This document shows, one piece after another, positions 43,701 through 51,489 of a DNA stretch of 64,000 nucleotides (positions within the stretch are counted from its first letter, which is position 1; each line of letters opens with the position of its first letter). The DNA comes from G020354025 sp964621455 (GTDB lineage: Bacteria > Fidelibacterota > Marinisomatia > SCGC-AAA003-L08 > TS1B11), in assembly GCA_964621455.1 (NCBI GenBank), contig CAZULW010000007.1:10507-74506 (forward strand). The letters are read 5' to 3'. The position numbers and the translations under genes were made by a program. The notes beneath the pieces are model-generated. The model ran no database searches. It had not been told where the DNA came from and saw only the letters and a list, made by a program, of their open reading frames with translations.

Positions 43701-45113
43701 ATTCGGCGGCCGACGGCCCTTCAGTGCCCAGTCAGCAATCTCTTCCATTTCGATGCCCAGCGTCTCCCGGGCGGACTCTTCAAGGAAGGAGCCGGTGCCG
43801 GCGGAGCAGGCCTCATTCATTGCGTAATCGCTGGCAACTCCGTTGGTAATATAAGTGTATTTGGCATCTTGACCGCCGATTTCGAAGATGGTATCTACAT
43901 CTTTATCGAAATGAATAGCGGCTTGGGCATGAGCGATGATTTCATTATATACACTGTCGGTGAGTGCGTGCAGTCCGGCTATTTTCCGACCCGAGCCGGT
44001 GACCCCTAGTCCACGGATGCGGACATCCGTTACCTGCAATTGTTCGATCAAAGCCCGATAGCATCGACGGGAAGCGCCCACGGGATCGCCCTTGGTGCGA
44101 AGATATTCACTTCCAAGGATCTTCAAGTCAGACTCACGGACCAAAACGATTTTAGTAGTGGTGGAGCCCACGTCCAGGCCCAGCAGGCACCGATCACCAG
44201 TGCGGGCGGTGCCGCGTTCCATCCGGTTAAAAGTGACCATATCCTGGAAATCGCCTAGCGGATGGTGGAAATCGAATTGTGATCTATCCTCAATGAAGAG
44301 CTGATCACTGTTAATCGATGCGGTGGGGTTCTCTGCCGCCCACAAGGCTGCACCCAGTGCCTCGAAGTAGGTGGCTTCCTCTGGGATCGTAAGGGAGGGA
44401 ATTTCCCGCCGCAATTCATCGATCATCGCCTGGATGCGGGTGGTACCCCCGACAATCATAATCTTCTCCTGGGGGATATTTTTGAGCAATTCAAGGATTT
44501 TCCGAGCCATCATCCGGCTGAGACCGGCCACCACCTGTCCGCGAGGTACCCCGCGATTGGTGGCGTGGGTACAATCGCTCTTACAGAAGACCGAACAACG
44601 GCCGGATACATGGTAAGGCTCCTCGTTCACGCCGCAGCTGGCGGCCTGCTCAAGACTTACATCCAGGCGGCGGGTCTGCTGGATGAAAAACTCGCCCGTC
44701 CCCGAGGCACACTTGTTCCCTGTGAAAACCCGACAGATCCGGCCCGTCCGATCCAGCTCGTAGACGATGAACGTCTCGCCCCCGGCGCTGATGATAGCAT
44801 TATAGGGATCCCCTTGGTCGTTGACACGGGCCAGGGCTCTTTCAACCGCCAACGGCTCGGGGATATCCGTCAGGGCCAAGAATTCTTTGAACCGCCGACC
44901 GGTAACGGCGATGGAATCGGCGCTGGTAAGCCTCGCCTGGGCCAGTATTTCACGGACCACCCGCTTCGGGTTTCCCTCGTGGGCCCGTGAAAGCACGTTG
45001 GTTACTTTCAGATTATTACCGTTTTGACGGAGCTCCACCAGCGTAATGGTGGACGCACCCGTGCATAGGCCAAGCGCTCTCCCTGGATTAGCTAGATTCT
45101 GATTGGAAATCAT
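40794..45113 (-). CDS. giant fused activase / DUF2229 / HgdB-like protein
   Basis: 1439 aa, soluble. The first ASKHA domain has a weakened phosphate loop (LGLCTGASTITLVEL, residues about 13-27) but keeps TGNKCASGTGEFF. The second is canonical (LGLDVGSTTTKIVLV near 305; MNEACSAGTGSFLEE near 420). A DUF2229 domain follows (FTCAGGGEKCDLACSVSRI, FPFGGACNKYYN-like block, CAAPFCYPCEIAHG). The C-terminal third resembles HgdB-type subunits (GRGNTTCKECLPLQLTTG, TDGPCRFGQYQDFM, AIGPFGCMPNRLSE). It thus unites the functions of the two genes at 26.8-32.1 kb in one chain, presumably coupling ATP hydrolysis to a low-potential reduction; the substrate is unknown. A conserved promoter cassette stands 72 bases upstream. 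Confidence 0.85.
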   Translation of the reverse strand: MISNQNLANPGRALGLCTGASTITLVELRQNGNNLKVTNVLSRAHEGNPKRVVREILAQARLTSADSIAVTGRRFKEFLALTDIPEPLAVERALARVNDQGDPYNAIISAGGETFIVYELDRTGRICRVFTGNKCASGTGEFFIQQTRRLDVSLEQAASCGVNEEPYHVSGRCSVFCKSDCTHATNRGVPRGQVVAGLSRMMARKILELLKNIPQEKIMIVGGTTRIQAMIDELRREIPSLTIPEEATYFEALGAALWAAENPTASINSDQLFIEDRSQFDFHHPLGDFQDMVTFNRMERGTARTGDRCLLGLDVGSTTTKIVLVRESDLKILGSEYLRTKGDPVGASRRCYRALIEQLQVTDVRIRGLGVTGSGRKIAGLHALTDSVYNEIIAHAQAAIHFDKDVDTIFEIGGQDAKYTYITNGVASDYAMNEACSAGTGSFLEESARETLGIEMEEIADWALKGRRPPNFNDQCAAFISSDIKNTYYEGISKEDIVAGLVYSICMNYINRVKGARPVGRKVFMQGGVCYNRAVPLAMAALSGKHIIVPPEPGLMGAYGVALEVKSRLDQGLLAEKVFDLETLANREVEYRKPFTCAGGGEKCDLACSVSRIRIENKTYPFGGACNKYYNIRQKLRVDADQHDLVVKRQELVYDQFAPDLDDLPADAPVIGFTRSFLMNTYYPLFAHFFKELGFRPITADAVDEQGLDRCAAPFCYPCEIAHGFFHNLLDRSPDYIFLPHIKGAQVKNGYPVSRTCPLLQGEPYYLRRAFEAYLKDGPQIISPVIDLAADPKAQMEAFITLARTIGLRKTKVVEAFTKAWGVQDELHLSMLEMGREALRMLEKDTDRIGVVLFGRSYNAFIPEANKGIPHKFASRGITMIPVDFLDLEQVPAKEHMYWSTGQINLKGAEFIKGHPQLFGTFITNFSCGPDSFIVGYFKDILGRKPALILELDNHTADAGIETRIEAFLDIVSRYRSLQSRKMFAGNGDISRPEIYRIKELNTSLNYDLGPEISLFDPRLRVVFSSMGQYATHALAAVYRGYGINTAVLPAMDEEDLKLGRGNTTCKECLPLQLTTGALLKYLRDERPDGEITAYFMPTTDGPCRFGQYQDFMRDYIRNRGIENVTLLSISSRDSYGGLGTDFIKQSWNAAIISDIFEDLHNAMLTLADDPQSALEDLQDTWGDILKGLEKGGKAFPDAVRQIVPRLKDIPHKMALADAPQVLVVGEIYVRKEGLSRRWLPERLAERGFVVHVAPIQEWVYYVDWLVDQGLLPKVQGLKALLVHKLKQRIMRKAERTIKRLMARTGWYVPRLLDVDHIIKTSEQFLAPQLIGEAILTIGGALAEVGEDFCGAIAIGPFGCMPNRLSESILNLTMDREHILLVRKSRRIERITREVPILPYLTIESDGNPFPQIIEARLETFILQAQRLHEVMRRHQAGN

Positions 45114-45185
45114 ACTTCAGCACCCTCACAACTGCAAAGGTAACAGGTGAAGGTCTTTAAAACAATGGGAGTTTTTGAGGTTAAA

Positions 45186-45214
45186 AACATAAGAGACATA
45201 TCTTACTGTTCCAA
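45186..45214 (-). promoter_or_regulatory. promoter cassette of the 1439-aa protein gene
   Basis: On the minus strand: -35 TTGGAA (45214-45209), a 17-base spacer ending atatgtctct, -10 TATGTT (45191-45186). The upstream palindrome remnant tgctcctgatgaggcgga is at 45224-45242. The leader to the ATG is about 72 bases and includes gaggg before the start. Confidence 0.6.
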
Positions 45215-45246
45215 CGGTTTTGCTTCCGCCTCATCAGGAGCATACT

Positions 45247-46230
45247 TCATTTGATCAGCGCCCGTCTGACCACCAGGCCAGCCGGGCAGGCCCGCCTGCT
45301 TTTGTCCCCGACGCTTTGAGTCGGGGGGTGCTGTTGCTTAGATGATCTGGATGTTGGATATTGGATATTTGATACTGGATGCTGGTCGAAGATGAGAGCC
45401 CCGGGCATTCCGGGGCTTTTCATTTCGTGGCTCCCCGCCTTGGCCGTCCTGAAGGCTATCGGAGCAAAATTCAACAAAACCCCGACAAAATTCCGCATTT
45501 TAAGGGTACTCCCCGACGAGAGGCGTAAATCTCCCTGTAGAAAAATAATCCGCTCCAAAACCAGTGCTGGGAGTGCATACGGGGCGATATAGCATCATCA
45601 TCATAACGACGGAATATAAGCCAGCAGCAGCGGTTTGTCGTTCGCATGGTGCGCGAAAGGGTAGTTGTCAGTTGTCCGTCGTCAGTTGTCAGTTGCCTAT
45701 GGCCAGGGACTTGAGGCTAGAGGCAGTAGCAGGATAAACCGCCAAATATGCCCCGAGCTGGGTTGAGGGGGCGCAAAGTAGCTCGTCGCGCTGAGCTGAG
45801 CCTGCCCTGAGCCCTCCGAAGGAGCCAGCCCTGAGTCCGCCCCGAGCATAGCCGAAATGCTCACCTCTCCGCCTACCGGCGAATGCCGCCGGGTGGATTC
45901 TCTTTCCCCCTCTATTTGTAAGAGAGGGGCCTCGGCGTCCTCGCTACGCTACGGACAGGTAGCCTACGGCGAGCCGGAGTCACGCAGTGACAGGGGTGAG
46001 TTCAGCTCATCAACCTCATCGTTCCCGCCTATGGCGGGATTAATTAGGTTGCGCTGAGAAGAGAATAATAGGCAGCTATGCAACAGTTTATTGGCAATTA
46101 GTCCGCGCTGGATCCTAAATCCAGCGGCTCACGACGAGGATTCTGAAAAGTGTGCAGTAATTGAGCAGTTTTGGGGTACGGCGGCTTAAAAGATTTACGG
46201 GCACCGAGGGGGATTTACATTCTTGCAGAA
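45247..46230. other. long repeat-rich intergenic region
   Basis: Nearly 1 kb with no gene. Contents in order: hairpin ccccgac/gtcgggg near 45306-45329; a ggatattggatatttgata minisatellite at 45345-45384; conserved-ends element copy 3 (45440-45655); a gttgtcagttgtccgtc array at 45662-45700; S3 repeats at 45790-45860; and G4-type palindromic blocks at 45930-45990. Confidence 0.65.
45440..45655 (+). repeat. conserved-ends dispersed element, copy 3
   Basis: The shortest copy: the left end (caaaaccccgacaaaattcc, gcattttaagggta, ccccgacgagaggcgtaaat) and right end (ggggcgatat, catcatcataac, ggaatataagcc, gtcgttcgc, tggtgcgcg) lie only about 60 bases apart. It shares gcgtaaatctccctg next to the left end with copy 2. 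Confidence 0.65.
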
Positions 46231-46710
46231 CTAGAGCAGTTCTTTTATGACAGCCTCAATATCTACCTTATGAAATGCGACGTAATTTTGAATCGACCCG
46301 GGAAATGTATCTAAGAGACTGGCAATTTTACTAAGAGTAGCATTCTTGATATTGTGGTGAAGTACGTCTATTTCACTGATTTTTGTAGTGCCGTTCTCTT
46401 CAACAATGATTAATCCGTTGTTAGAGATCGCATCTCGTTTAATCACAATTGCTGCAGCTCCCCTTTTCGCTACAGTTCCTCCTTGTTTAACCGCTGCAAT
46501 AATCCTTTTAATGAATTCTCTATCGTTGGGATCTTCAATTTTAAAGACAGAAAAAACACCACCATCAATAGCTTCGAAGCCACAGATGAAATCTGCTGGT
46601 TTTTCATTTTGTTCAAGCCATGAGTACTTGTCATCACTCCGATAGACTTCCTCCCTGTTGCCATACATCGTGACATACTCGGGTCTCACAAGTCTCATGA
46701 AATAGCTCAC
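46231..46710 (-). CDS. unrecognised protein, third gene of a three-gene module
   Basis: About 159 aa. The start is taken as a GTG at 46710 that overlaps the upstream stop (GTGA); a TTG two codons earlier and an ATG at 46698 are alternatives. It is soluble with an alpha/beta pattern; VFSVFKIEDPNDREFIKRIIAAVKQ and AAAIVIKRDA are the best-ordered segments. I do not recognise a family. It is AT-richer than the flanking molybdenum genes and tightly coupled to the other two genes, so the three probably act together. Confidence 0.6.
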   Translation of the reverse strand: MSYFMRLVRPEYVTMYGNREEVYRSDDKYSWLEQNEKPADFICGFEAIDGGVFSVFKIEDPNDREFIKRIIAAVKQGGTVAKRGAAAIVIKRDAISNNGLIIVEENGTTKISEIDVLHHNIKNATLSKIASLLDTFPGSIQNYVAFHKVDIEAVIKELL

Positions 46711-47396
46711 TGGCAATTCTTTAGCGCGTCAATTATTAGATCGCGGACGAGGGAATCTGTTTCATGTGATAGCCAAAATTTGAGATACTCATTCGCGTCC
46801 TCGCTTTGCCAGTATCTGAGACCAAGAACAGCTGCATGACGGAGGTATATCCTATCGCTCTTCAGCGAATGGAATAATATAGAACCGCCAAGATTGGATT
46901 CTTGATCGTAGCAGATTTCACCGATTAAGCATATGGTTCCAAAGGCGCTCGCGATCGGAGATCTTGGATGAAAAACCAAGTTGGATACGTAGCTCGCGTC
47001 ATTTGCGAGCAGCCAAGCGAGGAGTTCTTTATAGGCATCTTCGTTAAATTCTTCGCCATCCAAATCTACCCTACAAAAAAGGGAGGTGAATTTTGAGATT
47101 ATATTGGGATCATTTACATTCAGCGATTCTGTTGCAGAAGTATCAGAGGATCTGTCCTGCGTCTCAACGCTATTTCGAATTCCTGCGTAGACCTCATCAA
47201 CCTCAGTGGGATGAGCTGGAGTCCGGAGTATTGTTAATGCGGTCTCATGCCTTATCCCCGGCCTATCCAGTTCATCAATGGTTTCTACCGTAGCAGCATG
47301 TGCAGTAAGCGCACAAAGAAATTTATTCTGTGTTTTATTTGGGACCGTGTCAGAAGAGCCGCTAATGATCCTAAAAGCTGCAAGTTTAGTAGTCAT
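46707..47396 (-). CDS. unrecognised protein with HEAT-like C-terminus, second gene of the module
   Basis: 229 aa. The ATG at 47396 overlaps the stop of the preceding gene (ATGA). The last third (SILFHSLKSDRIYLRHAAVLGLRYW...EYLKFWLSHETDSLVRDLIIDALK) has the paired-helix pattern of HEAT or Armadillo repeats, where LRHAAVLGL and VRDLIIDAL are typical second helices. The N-terminal part is hydrophilic and unrecognised. HEAT repeats usually mediate protein contacts. The function is unknown. Confidence 0.6.
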   Translation of the reverse strand: MTTKLAAFRIISGSSDTVPNKTQNKFLCALTAHAATVETIDELDRPGIRHETALTILRTPAHPTEVDEVYAGIRNSVETQDRSSDTSATESLNVNDPNIISKFTSLFCRVDLDGEEFNEDAYKELLAWLLANDASYVSNLVFHPRSPIASAFGTICLIGEICYDQESNLGGSILFHSLKSDRIYLRHAAVLGLRYWQSEDANEYLKFWLSHETDSLVRDLIIDALKNCQ

Positions 47397-48154
47397 TTTC
47401 TGTTATCTCCATGCTCGGCTAGTTCATTACCCAGATCAATCAATTCATTAAAGAGTTCCTGCAGTTTCGATGAATCCAATGGATCTCGCCAGTGCTGATC
47501 CGTATTGATATCCAGTTGCACCTGACAAAGATTCAATATATTTTCTGGTGGCAAAATAGGCTGTTGGTCTCCTGTGATTTGGACTGATATCTGTTGGAGA
47601 AGTCTCCAATCTGAGATGCGATTCAGCATCAAATCGGGCATTACTCCTGATACTCGCGGTCGATTCATTCGATAAATGAGATCACCTGCTGCAGCATCAC
47701 TAAGGTCAATCGCTCTCACATACTGCCCAAGAATAGTCTTCGTGGCCTCTTCATCTGCCCCTGATTGCACGAGCGTAACACCGTACGCGATTCTAATGAT
47801 ATTGGATAAATGGTTTGAACGTAGGAACTCCAGGATCGCGAGTCTAAAGGGTTCAAGAGTTTCCTCAAGGCAGCCGATGCCGATGGGATGTCCAGGTTCC
47901 CTCTGCACCTGCCGAGGACCGAAGATTAGATCGGTCTTGTTTGCTAGTTTATGTCGGACCAGTTTCAGACTCAAATCATCAGCGAAGGGGCCAGAAATAA
48001 TTTCAGTTCCTTCCCTGGTGTTGCTAGTCCTCACTTCCGGCGAGAATTCAGCTCCAAAAGACTGTGCGAGTTGATCACTGTCAAAAGATTCGTTCGGGGG
48101 CGTGAAAAAACTGAATCGAAATTGCTGAACGAACCAATTTGATTGTGTTGCCAT
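47393..48154 (-). CDS. unrecognised protein, first gene of the module
   Basis: 253 aa from the ATG at 48154, preceded by AGGGGAAT at good spacing; a longer frame begins at 48181. The protein is soluble, with a beta-rich N-terminal half (WFVQQFRFSFFTPP; TEIISGPFADDLSLKLVRHK; TDLIFGPRQ) and a helical C-terminal half (LEPFRLAILEFLRSNHLSNIIRIAYGVTLV). This general shape recalls sporadically spread proteins of unknown function found in accessory loci, but I cannot assign a family. It overlaps the next gene by 4 bases. Confidence 0.6.
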   Translation of the reverse strand: MATQSNWFVQQFRFSFFTPPNESFDSDQLAQSFGAEFSPEVRTSNTREGTEIISGPFADDLSLKLVRHKLANKTDLIFGPRQVQREPGHPIGIGCLEETLEPFRLAILEFLRSNHLSNIIRIAYGVTLVQSGADEEATKTILGQYVRAIDLSDAAAGDLIYRMNRPRVSGVMPDLMLNRISDWRLLQQISVQITGDQQPILPPENILNLCQVQLDINTDQHWRDPLDSSKLQELFNELIDLGNELAEHGDNRK

Positions 48155-48336
48155 TATTCCCCTTTTTCGATCGTGACTCAAATACTACACCTCAACATTA
48201 CTATTGTTCCATACTGAATGCCGCAATTATTAATTATTATACATCACACTCTCTCCACCACATGCACTAGCGCTTTGAGGTTGCCCTTCATGTGGTTCGT
48301 GATGATCACGGCCGCCCGCGCCGGAAAGCGGTGAGG

Positions 48337-49134
48337 TCAGTCTTCGCCTGTTACGAGCCGCATCGGCCGGCCCGTTCCGCCGTTTCGATGGAGGACTATT
48401 TCGGACATGATACTGAGGGCGATCTCTTCGGGGGTCCTGGCTCTCAGATCGAGGCCGGCCGGCGCGTGGAAGCGTTCCAGATCCTGCTTGTCAGCACCAC
48501 TCTTAAGCAGATCCTGAATGATCAGCCCACCCCTTTTCTTACTGGCTACTACCGCCACGTACGGGATACCCAGCTTGAGCGCCTTCGAAGCGTCCAGGTT
48601 GTCGTTGGGGTGATGGGCCGCCAGCACGAGGTAGTCGGGCGTAAGCTGGAGCTGATCCATGTCCAGGTTTTCGGTGATTACCTGGTGGGCGTGGGGATAG
48701 TGGGCAGCCTCTTCCTCAGGGGTCTGCACCACCACCCGGAAATCGAGCAGGCTGCCTATCTCGCTCAACACCTCCACCAAACGGCCGGTGCCGCGTATAA
48801 GCAGGATCGGGGATCGCTGTTGGGGTTCAACCATGATGGTAATTTCTCCTCCGCAGGGGATACTCAAGAGTAGGTCGTCGCCCTTCAGGTCGATATGCAC
48901 CGAGTGGGGCATCCCATCGGCCAGGGCTTCCCTGACCGTCTCGCCGACAATCTTTTCCACGCAGCCGCCGCCCACCCAGCCCGCGATCCGCCGCCCGCTT
49001 TCATCGTAGACGGCCTTATCCCCGGGTTTGCCCGAGGATGACCCCTTGATCTCGACGACGGTGGCCACGGCAAAGGAGCTGTTGATCTGCTTCAGCCGGG
49101 CCATTTCCTCGTAGACATCCTGATGGACAGGCAC
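48337..49134 (-). CDS. xdhC: XdhC-family molybdenum hydroxylase maturation factor
   Basis: 265 aa from a GTG at 49134 preceded by GGAGGAAT. N-terminal XdhC/CoxI domain (ATVVEIKGSSSGKPGDKAVY; IAGWVGGGCVEKIVGETV, the GGGCVE block being diagnostic) and a C-terminal Rossmann-like domain (ILLIRGTGRLVEVLSEIGSLLDFRVVVQT; LAAHHPNDN). XdhC binds molybdenum cofactor, helps its sulfuration and delivers it to xanthine-dehydrogenase-type enzymes. It is the last gene of the molybdenum operon whose first two genes encode such an enzyme. Confidence 0.9.
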   Translation of the reverse strand: MPVHQDVYEEMARLKQINSSFAVATVVEIKGSSSGKPGDKAVYDESGRRIAGWVGGGCVEKIVGETVREALADGMPHSVHIDLKGDDLLLSIPCGGEITIMVEPQQRSPILLIRGTGRLVEVLSEIGSLLDFRVVVQTPEEEAAHYPHAHQVITENLDMDQLQLTPDYLVLAAHHPNDNLDASKALKLGIPYVAVVASKKRGGLIIQDLLKSGADKQDLERFHAPAGLDLRARTPEEIALSIMSEIVLHRNGGTGRPMRLVTGED

Positions 49135-49138
49135 GGGG

Positions 49139-49738
49139 TTATTCCTCCAATAGGGAAAGGGTACGGGCGTAGTCTTCTTCGGTATTGCAGTCGAGCAGCA
49201 CCTCCCGGGATTCCACCGGCACGGCGACTGTATCCGCGGCGTACTTTTTCAGCAGCGCTTTGGCCCCTCGATCACCCTGGAGGTTGAGCAGGTCGTCGAA
49301 GAATCGCGCGGGGAAGAGGACGGGGTTCCCTTGCTGGCCCTCCCAGGTTGGGTAAACGATCCGCTCGCTCCCTCCGGCGATGAAGGAAGTCTTGAGGGCC
49401 TGGAGGGTTGAGGCCTTCACCAGGGGCATGTCACCCAGCATGATGAGCGCCCCGTCGACGGCACCTGGTAGGGCGGAGATACCGGCTCGCAGCGAACCAG
49501 CGAGACCCAGCTCCCAGCCGGGGTTGGATACGAAGTGGACCTTCCGGCCCTCCAGGGCTTTGCGAATGGCCGGCTCGTCAAATCCAGCCACCACTACCAC
49601 CGGCGAGCAGCCGGCCTCCGTCGCAGCGTCAACTACGCCGGCTATCATGGGCTTGCCCCTGACAGGGAGTGTGAGCTTGTTCCCGGCCGCTAGTCGGGTT
49701 GACTCGCCCGCTGCCAGGATAATGGCGGCTAATATCAG
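49139..49738 (-). CDS. MocA/MobA-like molybdopterin nucleotidyltransferase, possible CTG start
   Basis: 199 aa. The nucleotide-binding N-terminus reads ILAAIILAAGESTRLAAGNKLTLPVRGKPMIAGV (shown in two parts: LAAIILAAGES and GNKLTLPVRGKPM), with Asp of LIMLGDMPLV for the metal and RIVYPTWEGQQGNPVLF further on: the MobA-like transferase layout of MocA, which makes the cytosine-dinucleotide form of the cofactor. No ATG, GTG or TTG lies where the family starts. A CTG at 49738 overlapping the MOSC stop (CTGA), 6 bases after AAAGGAG, gives the expected N-terminus; the longer in-frame extension is out-of-frame MOSC sequence. Next to xdhC, as in other hydroxylase loci. Confidence 0.82.
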   Translation of the reverse strand: MILAAIILAAGESTRLAAGNKLTLPVRGKPMIAGVVDAATEAGCSPVVVVAGFDEPAIRKALEGRKVHFVSNPGWELGLAGSLRAGISALPGAVDGALIMLGDMPLVKASTLQALKTSFIAGGSERIVYPTWEGQQGNPVLFPARFFDDLLNLQGDRGAKALLKKYAADTVAVPVESREVLLDCNTEEDYARTLSLLEE

Positions 49739-50220
49739 GTCAGGCTCCTTTCCGGGGCGTATGCTTGGGGTGCTTCCTTGTCTATTCGCACCTGTTGGAC
49801 CACAGCATCGCCCGGTTTTAACCGCCCTCCCCGAAGCACCCGGCAGAATAGCCCCTCCCGGGGCATGATACAGTCCCCGGACAGCCGCTGGATGGCGCAG
49901 GCTGTGTGGCACTCCTTGCCAAGCTGGGAGACCTCCAGTATAATATCATTCCCCAGGATGATCCGGTCCCCCACGGCGATTGAGGCGTAGTCAACACCGG
50001 TGGTCACGATATTCTCGGCAAACGCACCGGAAGCCAGATTAGGGATGGTCGCCCGTATGCCGTCAATACTTTCTTTCGCCAGCATTGACACCTGCCGGTG
50101 TCCCTTGCCGGCGTGGGCATCCCCGACGATTCCATAGTCCGGCTCAAACTTTGCCGACCTTACCGCCTTTTTAACGCTGCCCCTCCTCCGGCCGATGCAG
50201 ACCGCTACGACCCTACCCAC
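49735..50220 (-). CDS. MOSC-domain protein
   Basis: 161 aa, the size of a stand-alone MOSC domain. Blocks are KAVRSAKFEPDYGIVGDAH, HRQVSMLAKESID, GAFAENIVTTGVD, VGDRIILGNDIILEVSQLGKECHTACAIQ and PREGLFCRVLRGGRLKPGD. The conserved Cys in GKECHTAC is the expected persulfide or cofactor ligand. MOSC proteins bind molybdenum cofactor and take part in its sulfuration or transfer. It overlaps the moeA end by 8 bases and the next gene by 4. Confidence 0.9.
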   Translation of the reverse strand: MGRVVAVCIGRRRGSVKKAVRSAKFEPDYGIVGDAHAGKGHRQVSMLAKESIDGIRATIPNLASGAFAENIVTTGVDYASIAVGDRIILGNDIILEVSQLGKECHTACAIQRLSGDCIMPREGLFCRVLRGGRLKPGDAVVQQVRIDKEAPQAYAPERSLT

Positions 50221-51478
50221 TATCAGCCCTCTTTCTTTGCGGCGATGTGCCGCGTATCTCCGCCCAAGGGAACAAATTCACTGTGAAGGTGTCGTTCTCA
50301 TTTATCGCTGTTTTCCCGCCGGGAACGATGATAAAGCCGTCACTATTGGTTACGGTGGAAAGCATGTGGGATTGCTGGGGACCCCCCGGCTGCAACTGGG
50401 CGGTGTGATGATGGTAGTTGGTTATGGAAACCAATAATAGCTTTGCCCGCCCGGAATTCAAGTTCTCCACAGGTTGATCAAAACGTCCGGCGAGAGTGCG
50501 CAATTCCGGGTCGGGGGCGCCGAGGAGGCATTTGAGTGTTGGATAGACATACACCAGGCTGGTCATCACCACCGAGACGGGGTTGCCGGGCAACCCGAAC
50601 AGCAGCGTCCTGTCCCGGGTGGCAAAGTAAAGCGGCTTCCCCGGCTTTTGCGCCACCTTCCAGAAATGCGGCCTGAAACCCACCTGTTCGGCGGCGGCCT
50701 TCACGTGGTCGTGCGGTCCTACGGAGACTCCGCCAACGGTAACCACCAGATCACTGACCCGGCCAGCCTCGTCGAGAGCCTTTATCGTGGCCTCCAGGAC
50801 ATCGGGAACGTGCCGGCAATAGGCTGGCTCTAACCCCTCTTCCGCCAGCAGACTTTCCAGAAATATCCGGTTGGTATTCCGAACCTGGCCAGGCTCTAAG
50901 GTTTGTTCGACGTGGATCTCTACTAATTCATCGCCAGTGGTTATCAGGCTCACCCGGGGTGGGGCAAAAACCTTTACCCGGTCTATCCCGAACCCGGCCA
51001 GCCAGGCCACGACTGGCGGGGTGAGTTTGACCCGTTCCTCCGCGATCACATCCCCGGCCTGTACTTCTCTGCCTGCGACACGAATGTGATCATGTTCCCG
51101 TCCAATTGTCTTCAGCCAGACCTGGTCATCCTCCCTGGTAGTGTCTTCCACGGGGATAACCCTATCGGTACCGTCGGGTAGGGGAGCGCCGGTGGAGATC
51201 TGAATCGCCGTTCCTGCCGTTAAGGTCTCTTTCCACGGTATCCCCGCCCGGGATTCCCCGATTATCTCCAGTTTGATGGGCGTATCTGCAGAGGCATTTT
51301 CCGGCAGGGCCACCGCATAACCATCCATGGCGCTGTTGTCCACTCCCGGCAACTGTTCGGGTGCCCTTACCCGTTCCGCCAGGTATAACCCCCGGGCTTC
51401 AATCAATCGGCGTTCCTTTATCAAGGGGGCGGGGGTGTGCTCCCGGACGATCTCCCTGGCGGCTTTAATTGTGAGCAT
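50213..51478 (-). CDS. moeA: molybdopterin molybdenumtransferase MoeA
   Basis: 421 aa, typical length. Motifs are LPGVDNSAMDGYAV (catalytic segment), ISTGAPLPDGTDRVIPVEDT, VSLITTGDELVE, GQVRNTNRIFLESLL, VVTVGGVSVGPHDHVKAA and KPLYFATRDRTLLFGLPGNPVSV. MoeA inserts molybdate into adenylylated molybdopterin. Overlaps with the next gene, in a tightly packed operon. Confidence 0.96.
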   Translation of the reverse strand: MLTIKAAREIVREHTPAPLIKERRLIEARGLYLAERVRAPEQLPGVDNSAMDGYAVALPENASADTPIKLEIIGESRAGIPWKETLTAGTAIQISTGAPLPDGTDRVIPVEDTTREDDQVWLKTIGREHDHIRVAGREVQAGDVIAEERVKLTPPVVAWLAGFGIDRVKVFAPPRVSLITTGDELVEIHVEQTLEPGQVRNTNRIFLESLLAEEGLEPAYCRHVPDVLEATIKALDEAGRVSDLVVTVGGVSVGPHDHVKAAAEQVGFRPHFWKVAQKPGKPLYFATRDRTLLFGLPGNPVSVVMTSLVYVYPTLKCLLGAPDPELRTLAGRFDQPVENLNSGRAKLLLVSITNYHHHTAQLQPGGPQQSHMLSTVTNSDGFIIVPGGKTAINENDTFTVNLFPWAEIRGTSPQRKRADSG

Positions 51479-51489
51479 CGCTTTTCACC

